NCBI GenBank assembly: GCA_022316685.1 | Contig: JAKJHU010000038.1 | Span: 5,188,884-5,252,883 of the forward strand | DNA length: 64,000 nt | Source of the DNA: Progne subis subis | Taxonomy: Eukaryota > Chordata > Aves > Passeriformes > Hirundinidae | Direction: 5' to 3' | Shown here: piece by piece, positions 1 through 42,850 of the stretch | How the letters are laid out: every line of letters begins with the position of its first letter | Numbering within the stretch: the first letter of the stretch is position 1 | Notes under the pieces: model-generated | What the model was told of the DNA's origin: nothing | Seen by the model: the letters and a program-made list of their open reading frames with translations, nothing else | The model's database searches: none | Made by a program: the position numbers and the translations under genes

Positions 1-969
1 TTTGACAGGTAACCGATTTATAGTAAGAAGAATATAAAAAAATAATTGGTCTTACAATGTCAGTGTTTAAATAAAGGAAATACAATGATCAACTACTCTG
101 GCTAGAGTAGAAGCTAGATTTGCATACCTTTTAAAGATTGAACTTCTTGAATCCTAAATACGAAAATGTGGCATGAAAACATGGGTAACATTTACTATGA
201 GAGGAATATGTAGGCATGTTTTCTGTGATTTGTTACTTTTGCTGCAGGTCTCAGAATGCACAATTGCCTTGTAGCAGGGCTAAGAGAAAATTGAATACTT
301 TAGCCACCATATGAGGAATAGTTGAAGCTTTGGTCTGTGACAAAGTTGAAAAATATTTTAATGCTTGGATTAAATTCATAAAGTAGTCACTTCACTGATC
401 ATCTAATCTGTATGCAAGCAACTGATAGTCATGATAAAATAATCTTTGAAAGTGACCAAAGCATGACTTGTGTGTCTTTGCCTCATCTCAGGTTTGTTCT
501 CCGAGATTCAGGTGGTTTTAGAGTCTTTTTGCTCTCTGTAAAGCTCTCAGCTAAACTCAAGAAAGAGACGGAGTCTTTAGGTTCTGATTTTTCAAGGTTG
601 CATGCTTTGTTTATTATTTCTTATCTTACAATTTTCTCAGTGCTTAACAAAGGTCTGTGCAGCTGCTCGGGCATCTGGTGACTCTTCTCGCGCAGGGCTG
701 TCTCTATCTTTCATACTAATTGCTATGTATTCTTTATTTATCATTATTTGCCAATACTTATCGCTTATACTAAACAGGTCATCTCTACTTTGACCCAATC
801 TCTTTAAACTACTTTGTGCCACTGTCACTGCTGAAAATGGAGGGAAGAAAAAAGAAGAAACAGGAGACAACGCCCCAAATCCTCCATCTTGCTCCCATTC
901 ACTTTAATGCTAAAAACCCAAATCTACTGTTTTCTCACCTTGTGATAAGCTAAACTATTATCTTTCACA

Positions 970-1130
970 CTCTTGTGGCTTGCAATCCTTCCCACAGTGC
1001 AGGACGCCTTTCCCATGGACTGAGATCAAAGCCAGTGTCCCTCTGGGCTCTGGGCCAGGGTCCCAGACCCCCCTGCCCAGGTCTCTGACCCTCCAGGGCA
1101 GCCAAAGGAATGCCCTGGACTCCAACAGCC
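970..1130. other. GC-rich patch in intron 9 with small hairpin
   Basis: About 160 bp of clearly higher GC content in an AT-rich intron. It includes a perfect 8-bp inverted repeat (CCAGGGCA at 1093-1100 and TGCCCTGG at 1111-1118) with a 10-nt loop. Minus-strand frames of 60-100 codons cross it, but none resembles a known protein. It may be the remnant of an insertion. Confidence 0.35.
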
Positions 1131-2279
1131 TCATACAGAATAAACAAGCATAAAAACCATAAGACAAAATGTGCAGAGATTTGATGGTGATAAATGCAGC
1201 CACTAATAAAAATATTTGAAAGGTTTTACTTGACACTTTCATGTAATCTTGAAAGAGCAAAGGACTACAACAGCGATTTCTTTATTTTCATGCATAAGGA
1301 AGTGTATTTTGTGGATCTTCTGCACACTTGATGACTGTAGGGAGCAAACAGTTCAGCTTGCCTTCAATTTGTGAACATTTACTAGACATTTTTGAGAACT
1401 GGTAATCCCTGTAATTGCTATCACCTGAATAAAAGTACCTGCTTCACCCTATGTAGAGCTTCCAAAGAAACCTGGCTTTGGAACATGTGAACTGAGTTGA
1501 AGGTTTGTGTCATAATTTGTGTTAGCAAGATCTTAGCTACTGACAGAAGGAGTCGTAGGCAAACTGCATATGGACACTTTAGCTAGGCTATCTCGATTTT
1601 AAAATTAAGGTTTGGTGTGATGAGCTCCTAATCTAATACATGAAGCGTGTACTCTTACCACAGATGGAGATAACAGATCACCACCACCACGACGGGGGTT
1701 TGAGAAATGGATGAAGCTGCCTCATGAAAGATGTGAGAGAGAGTTGTTACCTCACAGATTAAAGTCTTCCTAACTTGGTCAGATTATTCTCCTGCTTGCA
1801 AAGGTAATAACTGACTTATGTAAAGCCATTGTCGAAAGTGTACACTTGGAGCTTCAGACATGACTGGATTTGCCAAATTGTTACTTTGACTGCAAACACT
1901 AACTCCCCGGAAGCCCCAAGAACATTTCCTGAGAGCTGGTTTTGTTGGATCAGTTACTCTTTTCAGTAACAGTGAGGTCTTGGAATTCTGATCCTGCACT
2001 AAAAATGGTTGTTTATTTCACACACTCTTCCAAACTCCTTAATTTGCACACATATTCCTCCACTTTTTGAAACTGGTTTTTTTTTCTTATTGGTTGTAAC
2101 TCAAAAAGTCTGAATTCTGTGAAAAAACTATTCTGACCATTTTATCATAAGCTTTGAGATCAATTTATAACCCTAACAAGGCCATGAAGAGACACAGACA
2201 TATCAGAGAACACACACAGAGGATAGAATCTGGCTTTTTGAGAATTAACTTCTGTAGATTATAAGTAAGCTTTCTTTCT

Positions 2280-2800
2280 TCCTTTTTGTTTTCCTGGTTG
2301 AGACTCTCAAGCTAGATTTTGCATGTAACCTGAAGTAGTTTGCTGCAAAAATAACAAAAAACATTTGATATCAGTAACTCCATAATATTTCTTCTGTAAA
2401 TGCAGGACATCACTACTTCCTGATATTCAGTGATGTCTTGGGGAATTTCAATCACACCAACTGGAAGTACCTTCTGTCAAAGTGATTACAGCAAATAGTA
2501 AACCAACATCTCTTGATTATCCATTCCATTTTGGAAAACACAGTTAAAAATTCTCCTAGCTTCAGGAATTCCAGCATGTGAAAACTGAAGGCAGCTAGTA
2601 TGTCTTTCAACTTCATCACTGAAAACTTGAAACTTTGGACAAACTTAGGTGCAGAGAACAGCATGGCAACTTTCCATAATGCGGACAAAAATGTTTTCAA
2701 ACTATTCATATGGTCATTAGAATGTGGTTTTGGAAAGTTTCATCACCATGACTGTACATTCAAGTGCTTTATGGAAGAGAAGCAACCTATTCCAGGAGAG
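2280..2800 (-). pseudogene. Possible old pseudogene: stop-interrupted protein-like frame
   Basis: One minus-strand frame reads through about 170 codons with seven or so stops, several clustered, and long open stretches between them. One stretch reads CPKFQVFSDEVERHTSC, loosely like a ubiquitin-binding zinc finger (Cys, then His and Cys) with the second cysteine replaced by Phe. The frame is not the one with the longest ATG ORF here. I could not match it to a named gene, and plain intronic DNA remains the likelier explanation. Confidence 0.15.
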
Positions 2801-2901
2801 TTAAAACAATCACTGAAAGTAACAGCTGTAGAAATCAGAATATTGCCACAAATTTTAAGTAGCTTGTATAATGTTCCTGGTACTCTGAATTAAACAATTA
2901 C

Positions 2902-34780
<31,879 letters not shown>

Positions 34781-35473
34781 ATTTCTAGAAAAACAGAAAC
34801 AAAGGAAAAATGTTCCCAAGCACGAAATGTTTACTAAATTGTTATCTATATAATTCACCTTCAGTCACTCAGTATGTCAAAAATATTGGTGGTAATTACA
34901 ACACAACATCAGACTTCCTGTTAATTAACACCACATATTAATTCAAGAAGCTGTCTTCCATGCTAATTAAAAGACTTTGTTTTATTGCTTTGGTTTTGGG
35001 TTATCCCCATTTCTGAAGACAAACACCCTTGTCAAACTTCCCAAAACTTTCTCATCATTCAATTAATTGGGGGATTTTTGTTGCTTATGATCAGTACCTA
35101 CAGCCAGAAAGTTCTTAAAACTTATTAAATATACAATCAAATTTACTTTAGTTTGCTCAGAAATCATCAATAAAAATCTTAAACTAAGGATTTTAACATC
35201 CTCATTAGTAAGTTCCACGCTAATTAACTTACAGCTTGTCAGTTATCATCAAAACTACACGTGAAAGACACTAAGCAAATTATGGATCTCTGAATTAGCA
35301 TCAAAAGCTTTTTTTTAATGAACTCATTATACTAAAAGAAATACTGTAAAGTAAACATTTAATATGTATATAGTTAGAAGACTAGTGACAGTACAGTCAT
35401 TTATTACATTCCCAGTGTTGCATGTGCCAATGCTTTAGTGCAAGATTATTCCAATCAATGAAACACCTTACTT

Positions 35474-35536
35474 AAAAAAAACCAAACTAAAAACAAACAA
35501 AAAAACCCCATCCCAAAATAAAAAAAACCCCCACCA
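35474..35536. repeat. A/C-rich low-complexity tract
   Basis: Almost only A and C on the plus strand, with runs of C (4-5) among A runs. The mirror composition of the G/T tracts elsewhere in the window. Confidence 0.75.
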
Positions 35537-38500
35537 TTAGTTTTTGTGTCTTGTAACTTTCAAAGGAGTGATCCCCAGGAATAAAGGCTGTTAAGATGCC
35601 AAACCAAAAAATTATACTGCTGTTTCTTTCTCTACAGTTTCTTCACTTTCTGTTGTTGAAAAGACATCTACAATTTCACAGTGGATACCTAAGTACAGGA
35701 AGTACAGGTTCTGCCCCAGCTTTAAGAGAACTTTACCATGCTTACTTGGCTTTTTCTACTTCTTAGCTCTATACAAAAAAACTTACGGATTTAAAAAAAA
35801 AAAAAAAAGTCTACTAAATATTAAACAGCTGTTTTCAGCAAATCAAGCAATATCCAAGGCTTACAGAAATCAGAAAATTTTACAGGCTTATTTGTGAAAT
35901 AGAAGACACAAAGTACAGCATTGAAAATTATGGTTTTAATTGGACAAGTTCTAATACAACACAAAACAGCCTGTTTTGATATGAAAGCAACTGAGAACAC
36001 CAAGTATGATTTCCAAAATATGTTCATTCTCCAAGCGGATGTTACATGACACACAAGAGAATGACACACCTGATTTTAGATTACATTAACAATATTTATT
36101 CAATAGCCTTCTTTTGAAAGTAATTATGCAAAAGAACTTGAAAAATATATTTGCTTTGTATATGATGAAGGTGAATTTCACCATCATTTTCATAATTTCT
36201 TCTGATATTTGCTCGAATTTTTACTGGCTAAAGACTAACAAATTTTATTTCAGTATAAGTTGAAGACAAATAGTTTAACATACAATGAAGCAGCATTTTA
36301 CTTCCTACTTTAACAACTTCATAATGATACCCAAGATACATTGATCAGAAATACCTGCTCTACTTGCTAAGTTCACTTTCCCAGTTCAATGAAGTATCAG
36401 GCTATTAGTTTAATATGATTCACTCTCTTAATTTTATAGAATCTGCAAATCCAACAAGTGCAGTCTCACCTAGCAGGAAGTACTTTCTTAAAGCTCCACT
36501 GGCACCATATAAATTAAAAAGGAGTTTATTAAAGGGTCAGTGGTTATGCTTCATTTTTTCAGTAAGTCATTGAAACTAAGCTTCTTTTTTAGAGGAAAAA
36601 GATGCACACAGTGTATATGCCTTTCCTGAACTACAATAAATCCCAAAGCAAGTTGGAGGATTTCCTTGGAAAGGTTAAGTTGCTGTTTAAAGATATTATG
36701 TAAGCATATGTTAAATGGCTTTAATAAAACAGTCACAATGTTACCACAAATTAACGCCAACTACAGTTCATTTTACCCCTCTGTGGTAGATACTCCTCCA
36801 TTGAAAATCACAATGATTCATCTTCTGTGACACTGAAGAGGGCTGAAGAGTAACTGAGAAGTATATTTAAAATACTAAAACTATTATTTTAATCCATCAT
36901 GCTGGTTTGTTTAATAAACTTTTAGTCTCTACAACTGGTAACCCTAAAAATGCTAGTTCTGACAACTACAGCAACTTCCATAAACTGATGAGGTCCATTA
37001 CCTATGTACATTTAAGAAATAATAAACAAACCAACAAATACTATAACACAAGTGAAAAGCAATAGCTTGTACTAATTAATTAATATTTTTTTACACAGTT
37101 TATTCCAGTTTGTAACCCAACAGTATAGTACATCATTTATAAAACCCATATATTTTGCCACATTAGAGTTGGATTAGACTAATGTGTTAAACAAACTGAT
37201 TATTTATCAGCATAACTTTACAACAAAATTTCACTGTCTTACAGAACAGGAGGGATGTAACATTCCCCCAGACTAGTCACTGAACTGAGATAATCAGATT
37301 TCCAAGACAGCAGCACAGACAGAAAATCTCCAAAACCCAGTTCTAGATGCACTCCAAATTATTTCACTAGCTCCATGATCCGATTCTGGATTAGAACTTT
37401 GGCAACCAATGCTTTACTTGCCTATTTGTAACTGATTATGTTTTAGGAGGCTATAGTCTATACGGACCTAAACATATCTGTTTATTGAGATGTATAAACA
37501 TCTGAAAAATTTAGGTTAGTGAATCATGTTGACCAAAACAGATTTTAATTTTTGTTAATCCATTTAAATGTTATTTCAGCCATAAACTCCATTCCTCAAA
37601 CAATGCTTTTGTAAAGCTTGAACAAAATTTTTAGACATTAATGAAGCTAACTTTAGCCTTTACAAATAAAGCAACTACATTTCTAACCTGGTGCTCAGAG
37701 AACAAACTCAGCAGCAGCTCCCACTTTTTGACTGTAAAGATGAGACCAGTAGGTTTCTTTCCTGTAGAAGAAAACAGAAAAGAGAAAGGAAGAAACCCAG
37801 TAAAATTCAGAAACGATGGTACATGTAAAAGGTTACATTGATAAGCTGCAAAAGGACAAGGCACCATTGAAGTATAACCCAAAGAATGTTTACTTTTTTT
37901 TCCCTTTTACCATACAAGTCCTTGAAGTGGTACATGCCATGTCTTGCTCAACTATCCATAATACTGCAATAACCTTCCAATTTTCTCAAAATTGCATGTA
38001 AAAATATTCTAATAATTCATTTAAGCAATTTAAAGCTAATTGATAATTTTAAATGCTGTTAGAAACTGAAACCATGGTCTCTTTTCACTATTTTGGAAGC
38101 TCTTGCTGTAGCTAAGATGCCCTAAGCACCAAGGGTAAGAGCAGTCTGCAGGTACAGAAAGCTTTCCTGTTTATTTCAGCAAGAGCAGTTGGTGTGACTG
38201 GAAAAGTCACAAAGAACTTTAGGTTTGCCTGAATTCAGGGAGAGAAAGGCTGCCTCACATTCAATTTAGGAGTTAAAATTCATGTTATCCTCCTCCCTGA
38301 GAACACTGCCCATTAATTGCATCCACTCAATCATTTGTAGAGAAGTGTTTCAAAACAGATCTGTGAAATGATCTGATAGACATTTTTTTCAATGTCAGTG
38401 TTAACATAAGGAGCAATGAGGAAGCTGCTGCTGCTCACCAACTTGATGCTGCTTTCTCAGTACTGCCAGGACAGCCATTTGTGCAGCCCTGCAGCAAGCT

Positions 38501-38692
38501 GAGAGGCTATCAAAAACACTGGGGTTAACCCCGTTCACTTCTCTGAGAGGCTTCGCGCTGCATCCCAAGAATAGTCTTGGCATAAGAGAAAAAGAGGTCT
38601 TGGAAAAGCTGATTGCTTGTAACACTAATACAGGCTCCAGAAAACATTTCTGTCAAATCATTCTTTAAGCTAAAGCTGCTCAAAGAATGTCT

Positions 38693-38748
38693 GTGGGTTT
38701 TTTGGGGGTTGGTTCGGGTTTTTGTTTGGGTGGGGGATTTTTGTTTTG
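38693..38748. repeat. G/T-rich tract with four or more G runs
   Basis: About 55 bp on the plus strand with runs GGG, GGGGG, GGG, GGG and GGGGG separated by T, meeting the usual quadruplex pattern. Confidence 0.8.
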
Positions 38749-39311
38749 CCTTTTACTAACTGAGGCAATTTAACAGAGACCTTTTTGAAGCTTATCTCAA
38801 AGTAGTACAAGAGCAAAGGAAGATGTGCTCACCTTACCAGAAAGTTGGAAGAGAAAGAACAAGTCAGAGTTTCTCAGCACTGACAGGCTGAAGTAGAAAT
38901 CACTAAAAAGTTGAATCGAAAGTTATTATCCTTCTGCCAACTTTGCAGAAGAAAATGATCCAGGAGAGATCACAGGAGTGAGTAGCACAGGCTACAACAG
39001 AACTGCAACCACTTCTTCAACTGGGCTTGAATTATTCACCTTTAGCCACCTGACCACACAATGGTCTTGCATTCCCTACCCCACTTACTACAAAGATATG
39101 AAATAAACAAATCTGTGTGAGCTTGGTCTGTTCCCCAGGGAGGCACATGGTAACCTACAGCTGAGAATCTTACCTCTACTACAAAGTGCAAAAGCTGAGT
39201 TGATTAGCAACTTCTCTGTTCCACACACACGCATTACATTACATACTTACATTATATAGACGTATAAATAAAAGCCAGAAAAGTAAACAAACAGATCACA
39301 GTAAATCTCAC

Positions 39312-39361
39312 CTCTTTTCCTTCCAAAGTTGGCACAAGGTATTTTGATTGTTTCTTCTTGC
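39312..39361 (-). other. PSMD14: PSMD14 exon 2, non-coding 5' UTR exon
   Basis: A 50-nt segment bounded by a good acceptor (CTTCCTTGCAG) and donor (GAG then GTGAGA) on the minus strand lies between the CpG-island exon and the first coding exon. It contains no ATG, so it adds only untranslated sequence. Purine-rich composition is consistent with an exon. Support is splice-site quality and position only; an mRNA read across 42559/39361 and 39312/34784 would settle it. Confidence 0.65.
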
Positions 39362-42300
39362 CTGCAAGGAAGAGTTAACAGTCTCTGTTTAAAGTGAAAC
39401 TTTCAGGAAGTACATGTATCCAACAGTTCTGTATCAGAAAAAATACAGAAGCACAGTTAGCATAAGAAACTTGGATTTTGGTGCACTGCAGGATTTGGAT
39501 GACATGCACTCATCACTGAAATCAATATGGTCACTAATGGCTTAAAAAAAAGAATTAAATAGCTTCTCTGCATATGTATGTCCATGATTGGAAACACCTT
39601 TACTAAAATAAGCTTGGTCATAGGATGTTATTTAAAAATCCAAACTTCCATTGCTGAAATTTTCTTGTAACTATCCTTACCTCAAAAGGGAAAAATAGTT
39701 GATATTAATAATGCAGTGTGAGTACACACAGAGCATCTCAAAACTGATCTGAAAACAGAAATTTTAAAACCCATATCTAATATTTGCTCCTAATACTACT
39801 GTCAGGTAACTGTAATAATTGGAAAGAGTTGCCTTTCTGGAGAACTCTGGTTCACCCCTCAGTTGTTCATTGGTATTTTCAAGTCACTTAAATTCAGACT
39901 TTTAATAATGAAAATATTTTTTCTTAGGTAGCATAGGGATGAAGTTATATAAAAGGATTATGCACAAATGTGTACACACGTATAGGTATAAACCAATAGC
40001 TACTGTGTTTATACTTGGCATGTTTCAGCATGTATTTTGAAATCAACTTGGAAACAGTCTTAAATTACTCTATCTCCTTGCATGAGACACATGAGTTTCA
40101 CACTACAGTGCACTATTTTTATCTAGCATTAACACTCCACAATGCGATCCCTCAATGAAAGAGGGTTCTCCTGGTTTGGCAACTTTTGAGTCAGTAGAGA
40201 AATAAATATCAAAATCAGCTTTGACATACATAGAAAACAATGGCTACTAAACTGCCCCATTAGTGGAGGGAGTATCAGGCTACACACAGGTGACAGCAAT
40301 TTACTTTGCAATTTGTACACTGAGTGACTAGATGCAAATCATTTCATCTTCAGTAACTCAGCTTCTCCACCTGAGACTACATAACAAGCTTTGCACAAGC
40401 ACTTCCAGATCTCCTGTCGAGGAGATGCACGCAGCAGATGATCAACAATTTTATTAACAGTGCTCAAAAGTGGTTCAAGGCTTCTGGTGCAACTGCAACC
40501 ATTTCAGATTCACTAGGGATGATAAACAGCTGCAGAAGTAAATCAGCTGAGAAACTGCGCATTGGAGAAAATCATTATGTCACCAAGAAAAAAAACCCAC
40601 TGCAGTTAAAGTCATCAAACCTGAGCAGAGATTTCACATGTGAAAAGGTGTGTGTGGGGGGGGGGGGGGGGAGCTAGTCTATATTCTTATGCATTTTGTA
40701 CTAAATGAAGAAAAAAATATACATGTTACCATCAATTGTAAGTAAACTGTACATTAAAGCGAGATTTTAATCATGTCATGCATGAATGCAGTGTCAGTAG
40801 TGCAAGTCCAGAGTTACATGACTTTGGCTTCCACACCACACACAGTTCTGTAAACCCAGACCTAGTTTCTGGATCACACAGATCTGAATCTCAATAGACC
40901 TGAGCTGGACTAGGTGGTTTGCAGATCAGCTTCACAGACTCTGCTTTCTCACTTCCAGAAGTACAGCAAACCTAATCCTACTACATTCATTGCTGAGCTG
41001 GAGTTACTTCAGTAACACAGGTTCAAACAGACTGCTTTAAAGCTACTGAAGTACCTTCACATAAAACTTACGGATAAGCAAAGATTCATTAACAAGCTGC
41101 ATCACCACAGAAACCGACAGAATTAATTTTATGTAATACATGAAGTAATGGCCTTCTCTGCAAAAAGGCAAGCAGACACACAACTATTGTGGAACTAAGC
41201 AGCAGTCCAACAAGTACTGATCATACCAGTTCTCTATTATTCAAGGTGTCCTTAACACCTGCCCTTTCTCATCATCCTAGATGTTACAAGGTAGTTATAG
41301 GTACTATTAGTTTATACCCCATAATTCTTGTCAGGAGCAAATCACTTCCAAGCAAGTTGACAAACTAATTTGTATACTGTATTATTCAATACTGTTTTTA
41401 AAGCATTCTCTAACTTATAATGTTGTAAATCATAGTTTTCAAATGAATATCACTGAAATGACATGTTACAACATATGATGGAACACAACATTTCCCAATA
41501 AGCTGCAGGCTAAACCCTGTTGCTCAAAATTCAGAAGTAATTCATATGCAAGCCAATTTCTGAATTTCTTCACAAGCAGGTATTTTTCATTGCCTCAATA
41601 AGGTCACAAACAGCGAATGCTCTGCTCCACAGAATCTTTTTCCAAGTTTACTCCCTACCTGAGTCATACAGGACACCTTGGACTCCCAGTGCTGACAGCT
41701 TTAAGATGAACACAAATCTGTCAGTCTTTTCAGCTTGCCTAGTACCATTTCAGTTACATATAGCTTTGAGATAAATTTACACAGAACTTCTTTTTAAAAA
41801 GTAAATCTCAATCCCTGTTGGTTTTCTGTTTTTCCGTAGTATACAGAATACAACTGCAACCTTAAGACACGAAGCCAGCACAACGTTTACAAGTATCCAA
41901 CTATATGACACAAATTTGTTACAGAAACATTTCTTAAGTCAGCTGCATACTGGAAATAGCGCCGTTAATTTTTAATTATCGCTCCTTTTTTACTTAATTC
42001 TGCTTCCTTCCCCTTCAGGTATCCCAGGCAGGGCTTTTGCCGTGCCCCTGTAACTTCAGCTGCCCTGCCGGGGATCGTGGCAGTGCCGCACTCCGGGAGC
42101 AGCAGCGCTGCCGTCCGTGAGGCGCCTCTGACGGGGCACAGAGCGCTGGTGCTGCCCGCAGCACGAACCCGCGCCCGTGGCTGCCGAAGCAGGGCGGCCG
42201 CCGCGGGCCGGGCGGAGGCGGCCGGGTGCCGGGGCCCGTGCGGCGCCGAGGCCCGTCCGAATCCAGCGGCTGGGCCCCCGCCCTGAGCCGCTCCCCGGCC

Positions 42301-42558
42301 CTTCTCGCCGCCTCTCCCCCAGACCGCCCGCAGCTGCCGCCGCTGCCCTGAAGCGCCCGGAGTTCCCAAAGGAAAGCCCAGGGGCCCAACGCGCTCCCCG
42401 CCCGGTGCCGCCCGCCAGAGCCGCCCCGTCCCGCTCCCGTCCGCGGCCCTGCCCGGCGCTCGGGCCGACTCCCCGGGCCGCGCTCCTGCCGCCGCCGCCG
42501 CGCAGAGGCCGCCGCGGGGCCCCTCAGCACCCCGGAGCGGAGCCGGCCGGGCCCTCAC
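39362..42558 (-). other. PSMD14: PSMD14 intron 1
   Basis: About 3.2 kb. The 5' end of the intron (42060-42558) is CpG island. There is a run of 16 G at 40656-40671. Nothing else recognised. Confidence 0.75.
40656..40671. repeat. Poly-G run of 16
   Basis: Uninterrupted G run following a short GT repeat. Such runs are prone to length error in assemblies. Confidence 0.9.
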
Positions 42559-42584
42559 CTGGGCCGGAGCCTCCTGGGCCGCGG

Positions 42585-42593
42585 TGAATCAGC
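42585..42593 (+). promoter_or_regulatory. Antioxidant-response-element-like site (TGAATCAGC)
   Basis: It differs by one base from TGACTCAGC, the element bound by NFE2L1/NFE2L2 with small MAF proteins that drives proteasome genes when the proteasome is impaired. It lies inside exon 1 of PSMD14. Match seen directly; function inferred. Confidence 0.35.
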
Positions 42594-42603
42594 CGGATCT
42601 CAT
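42589..42603 (-). CDS. Short upstream ORF in PSMD14 exon 1 (M-R-S-G-stop)
   Basis: The minus strand reads ATG, three codons and TGA inside the predicted 5' UTR. The start context is weak (T at -3). It ends well before the spliced main start, so reinitiation or leaky scanning would be needed. It is included in the transcript only if transcription starts upstream of 42603. Confidence 0.4.
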   Translation of the reverse strand: MRSG

Positions 42604-42841
42604 TCAAACCGAGCCCTTCCCGGTTCACAGGGCACACGGCAGCGGCTTCCGGCCCCGCGGCCGGCGGGGAGGAGCTTCTGAGAGCGGAGAGCGCCGGGGG
42701 GGCGCGGCCAAGGGAGCGGGCCGAGGCCGTGCGCCGTGAACTGCTGTGTTGTTAAGTGCTGTGTGCTAACTTTGTCCCTTTGCAGCCGAATGTCGCCAGT
42801 GCTGGAACCACGACGCGACAGGATGCCACAAGAACCACCAA

Positions 42842-42850
42842 ATGAGTCAT
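42842..42850. promoter_or_regulatory. AP-1 type palindrome (ATGAGTCAT)
   Basis: A perfect TGAGTCA core lies about 190 bp upstream of the predicted PSMD14 exon 1. It lacks the GC needed for a full antioxidant element. Nine-base matches also occur by chance. Confidence 0.3.

Larger units (their letters stand above)
1..2901 (-). other. PSMD14: PSMD14 intron 9, partial
   Basis: AT-rich intron running off the left edge. It holds a GC-rich patch at 970-1130 and a degenerate reading frame at about 2280-2800. No repeat family or RNA gene is recognised in the rest. Confidence 0.85.
34785..39311 (-). other. PSMD14: PSMD14 intron 2
   Basis: About 4.5 kb between the 5' UTR exon 2 and the start-codon exon. 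It holds an A/C-rich tract at 35474-35536 and a G/T tract at about 38693-38748. No repeat family is recognised elsewhere. Confidence 0.8.
42559..42655 (-). other. PSMD14: PSMD14 exon 1, non-coding 5' UTR (5' end approximate)
   Basis: A clear splice donor (CAG then GTGAGG on the minus strand) ends this GC-rich segment at 42559, inside the CpG island and in the right position to feed exon 2. The transcription start is not visible directly; 42655 is a guess just upstream of an ETS-type site. The exon contains a four-codon upstream ORF (42603 to 42589). It has no frame continuous with PSMD14, so it is read as 5' UTR. Exon call inferred from the donor, CpG context and gene model. Confidence 0.7.
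42060..42740. promoter_or_regulatory. CpG island and PSMD14 promoter
   Basis: Abruptly GC- and CpG-rich DNA in an AT-rich neighbourhood covers exon 1, the start of intron 1 and about 85 bp upstream. On the minus strand a CCGGAAG core (42646-42652) fits an ETS-family site, common in housekeeping and proteasome promoters. GC-box-like sequence lies near 42695-42710. No TATA box is evident. Long open frames across the island on both strands are a by-product of high GC. Confidence 0.85.

Noticed and set aside
1..2901. PSMD14 exon 10 inside the left edge
   Set aside because: No minus-strand segment reading like the expected continuation (MLLNLHKKSW...) is present.
40890..40930. CR1-like words (GAGCTGGACTAGGTGGTTTG)
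   Set aside because: Only about 15 bases resemble the CR1 3' end and the following sequence does not continue the match.
41965..42587. Open frames of 136-197 codons on both strands across the PSMD14 CpG island
   Set aside because: They are Ala/Arg/Gly/Pro-rich, overlap each other on opposite strands and have no known domain. High GC removes stop codons, and splice signals place this DNA in exon 1 and intron 1.
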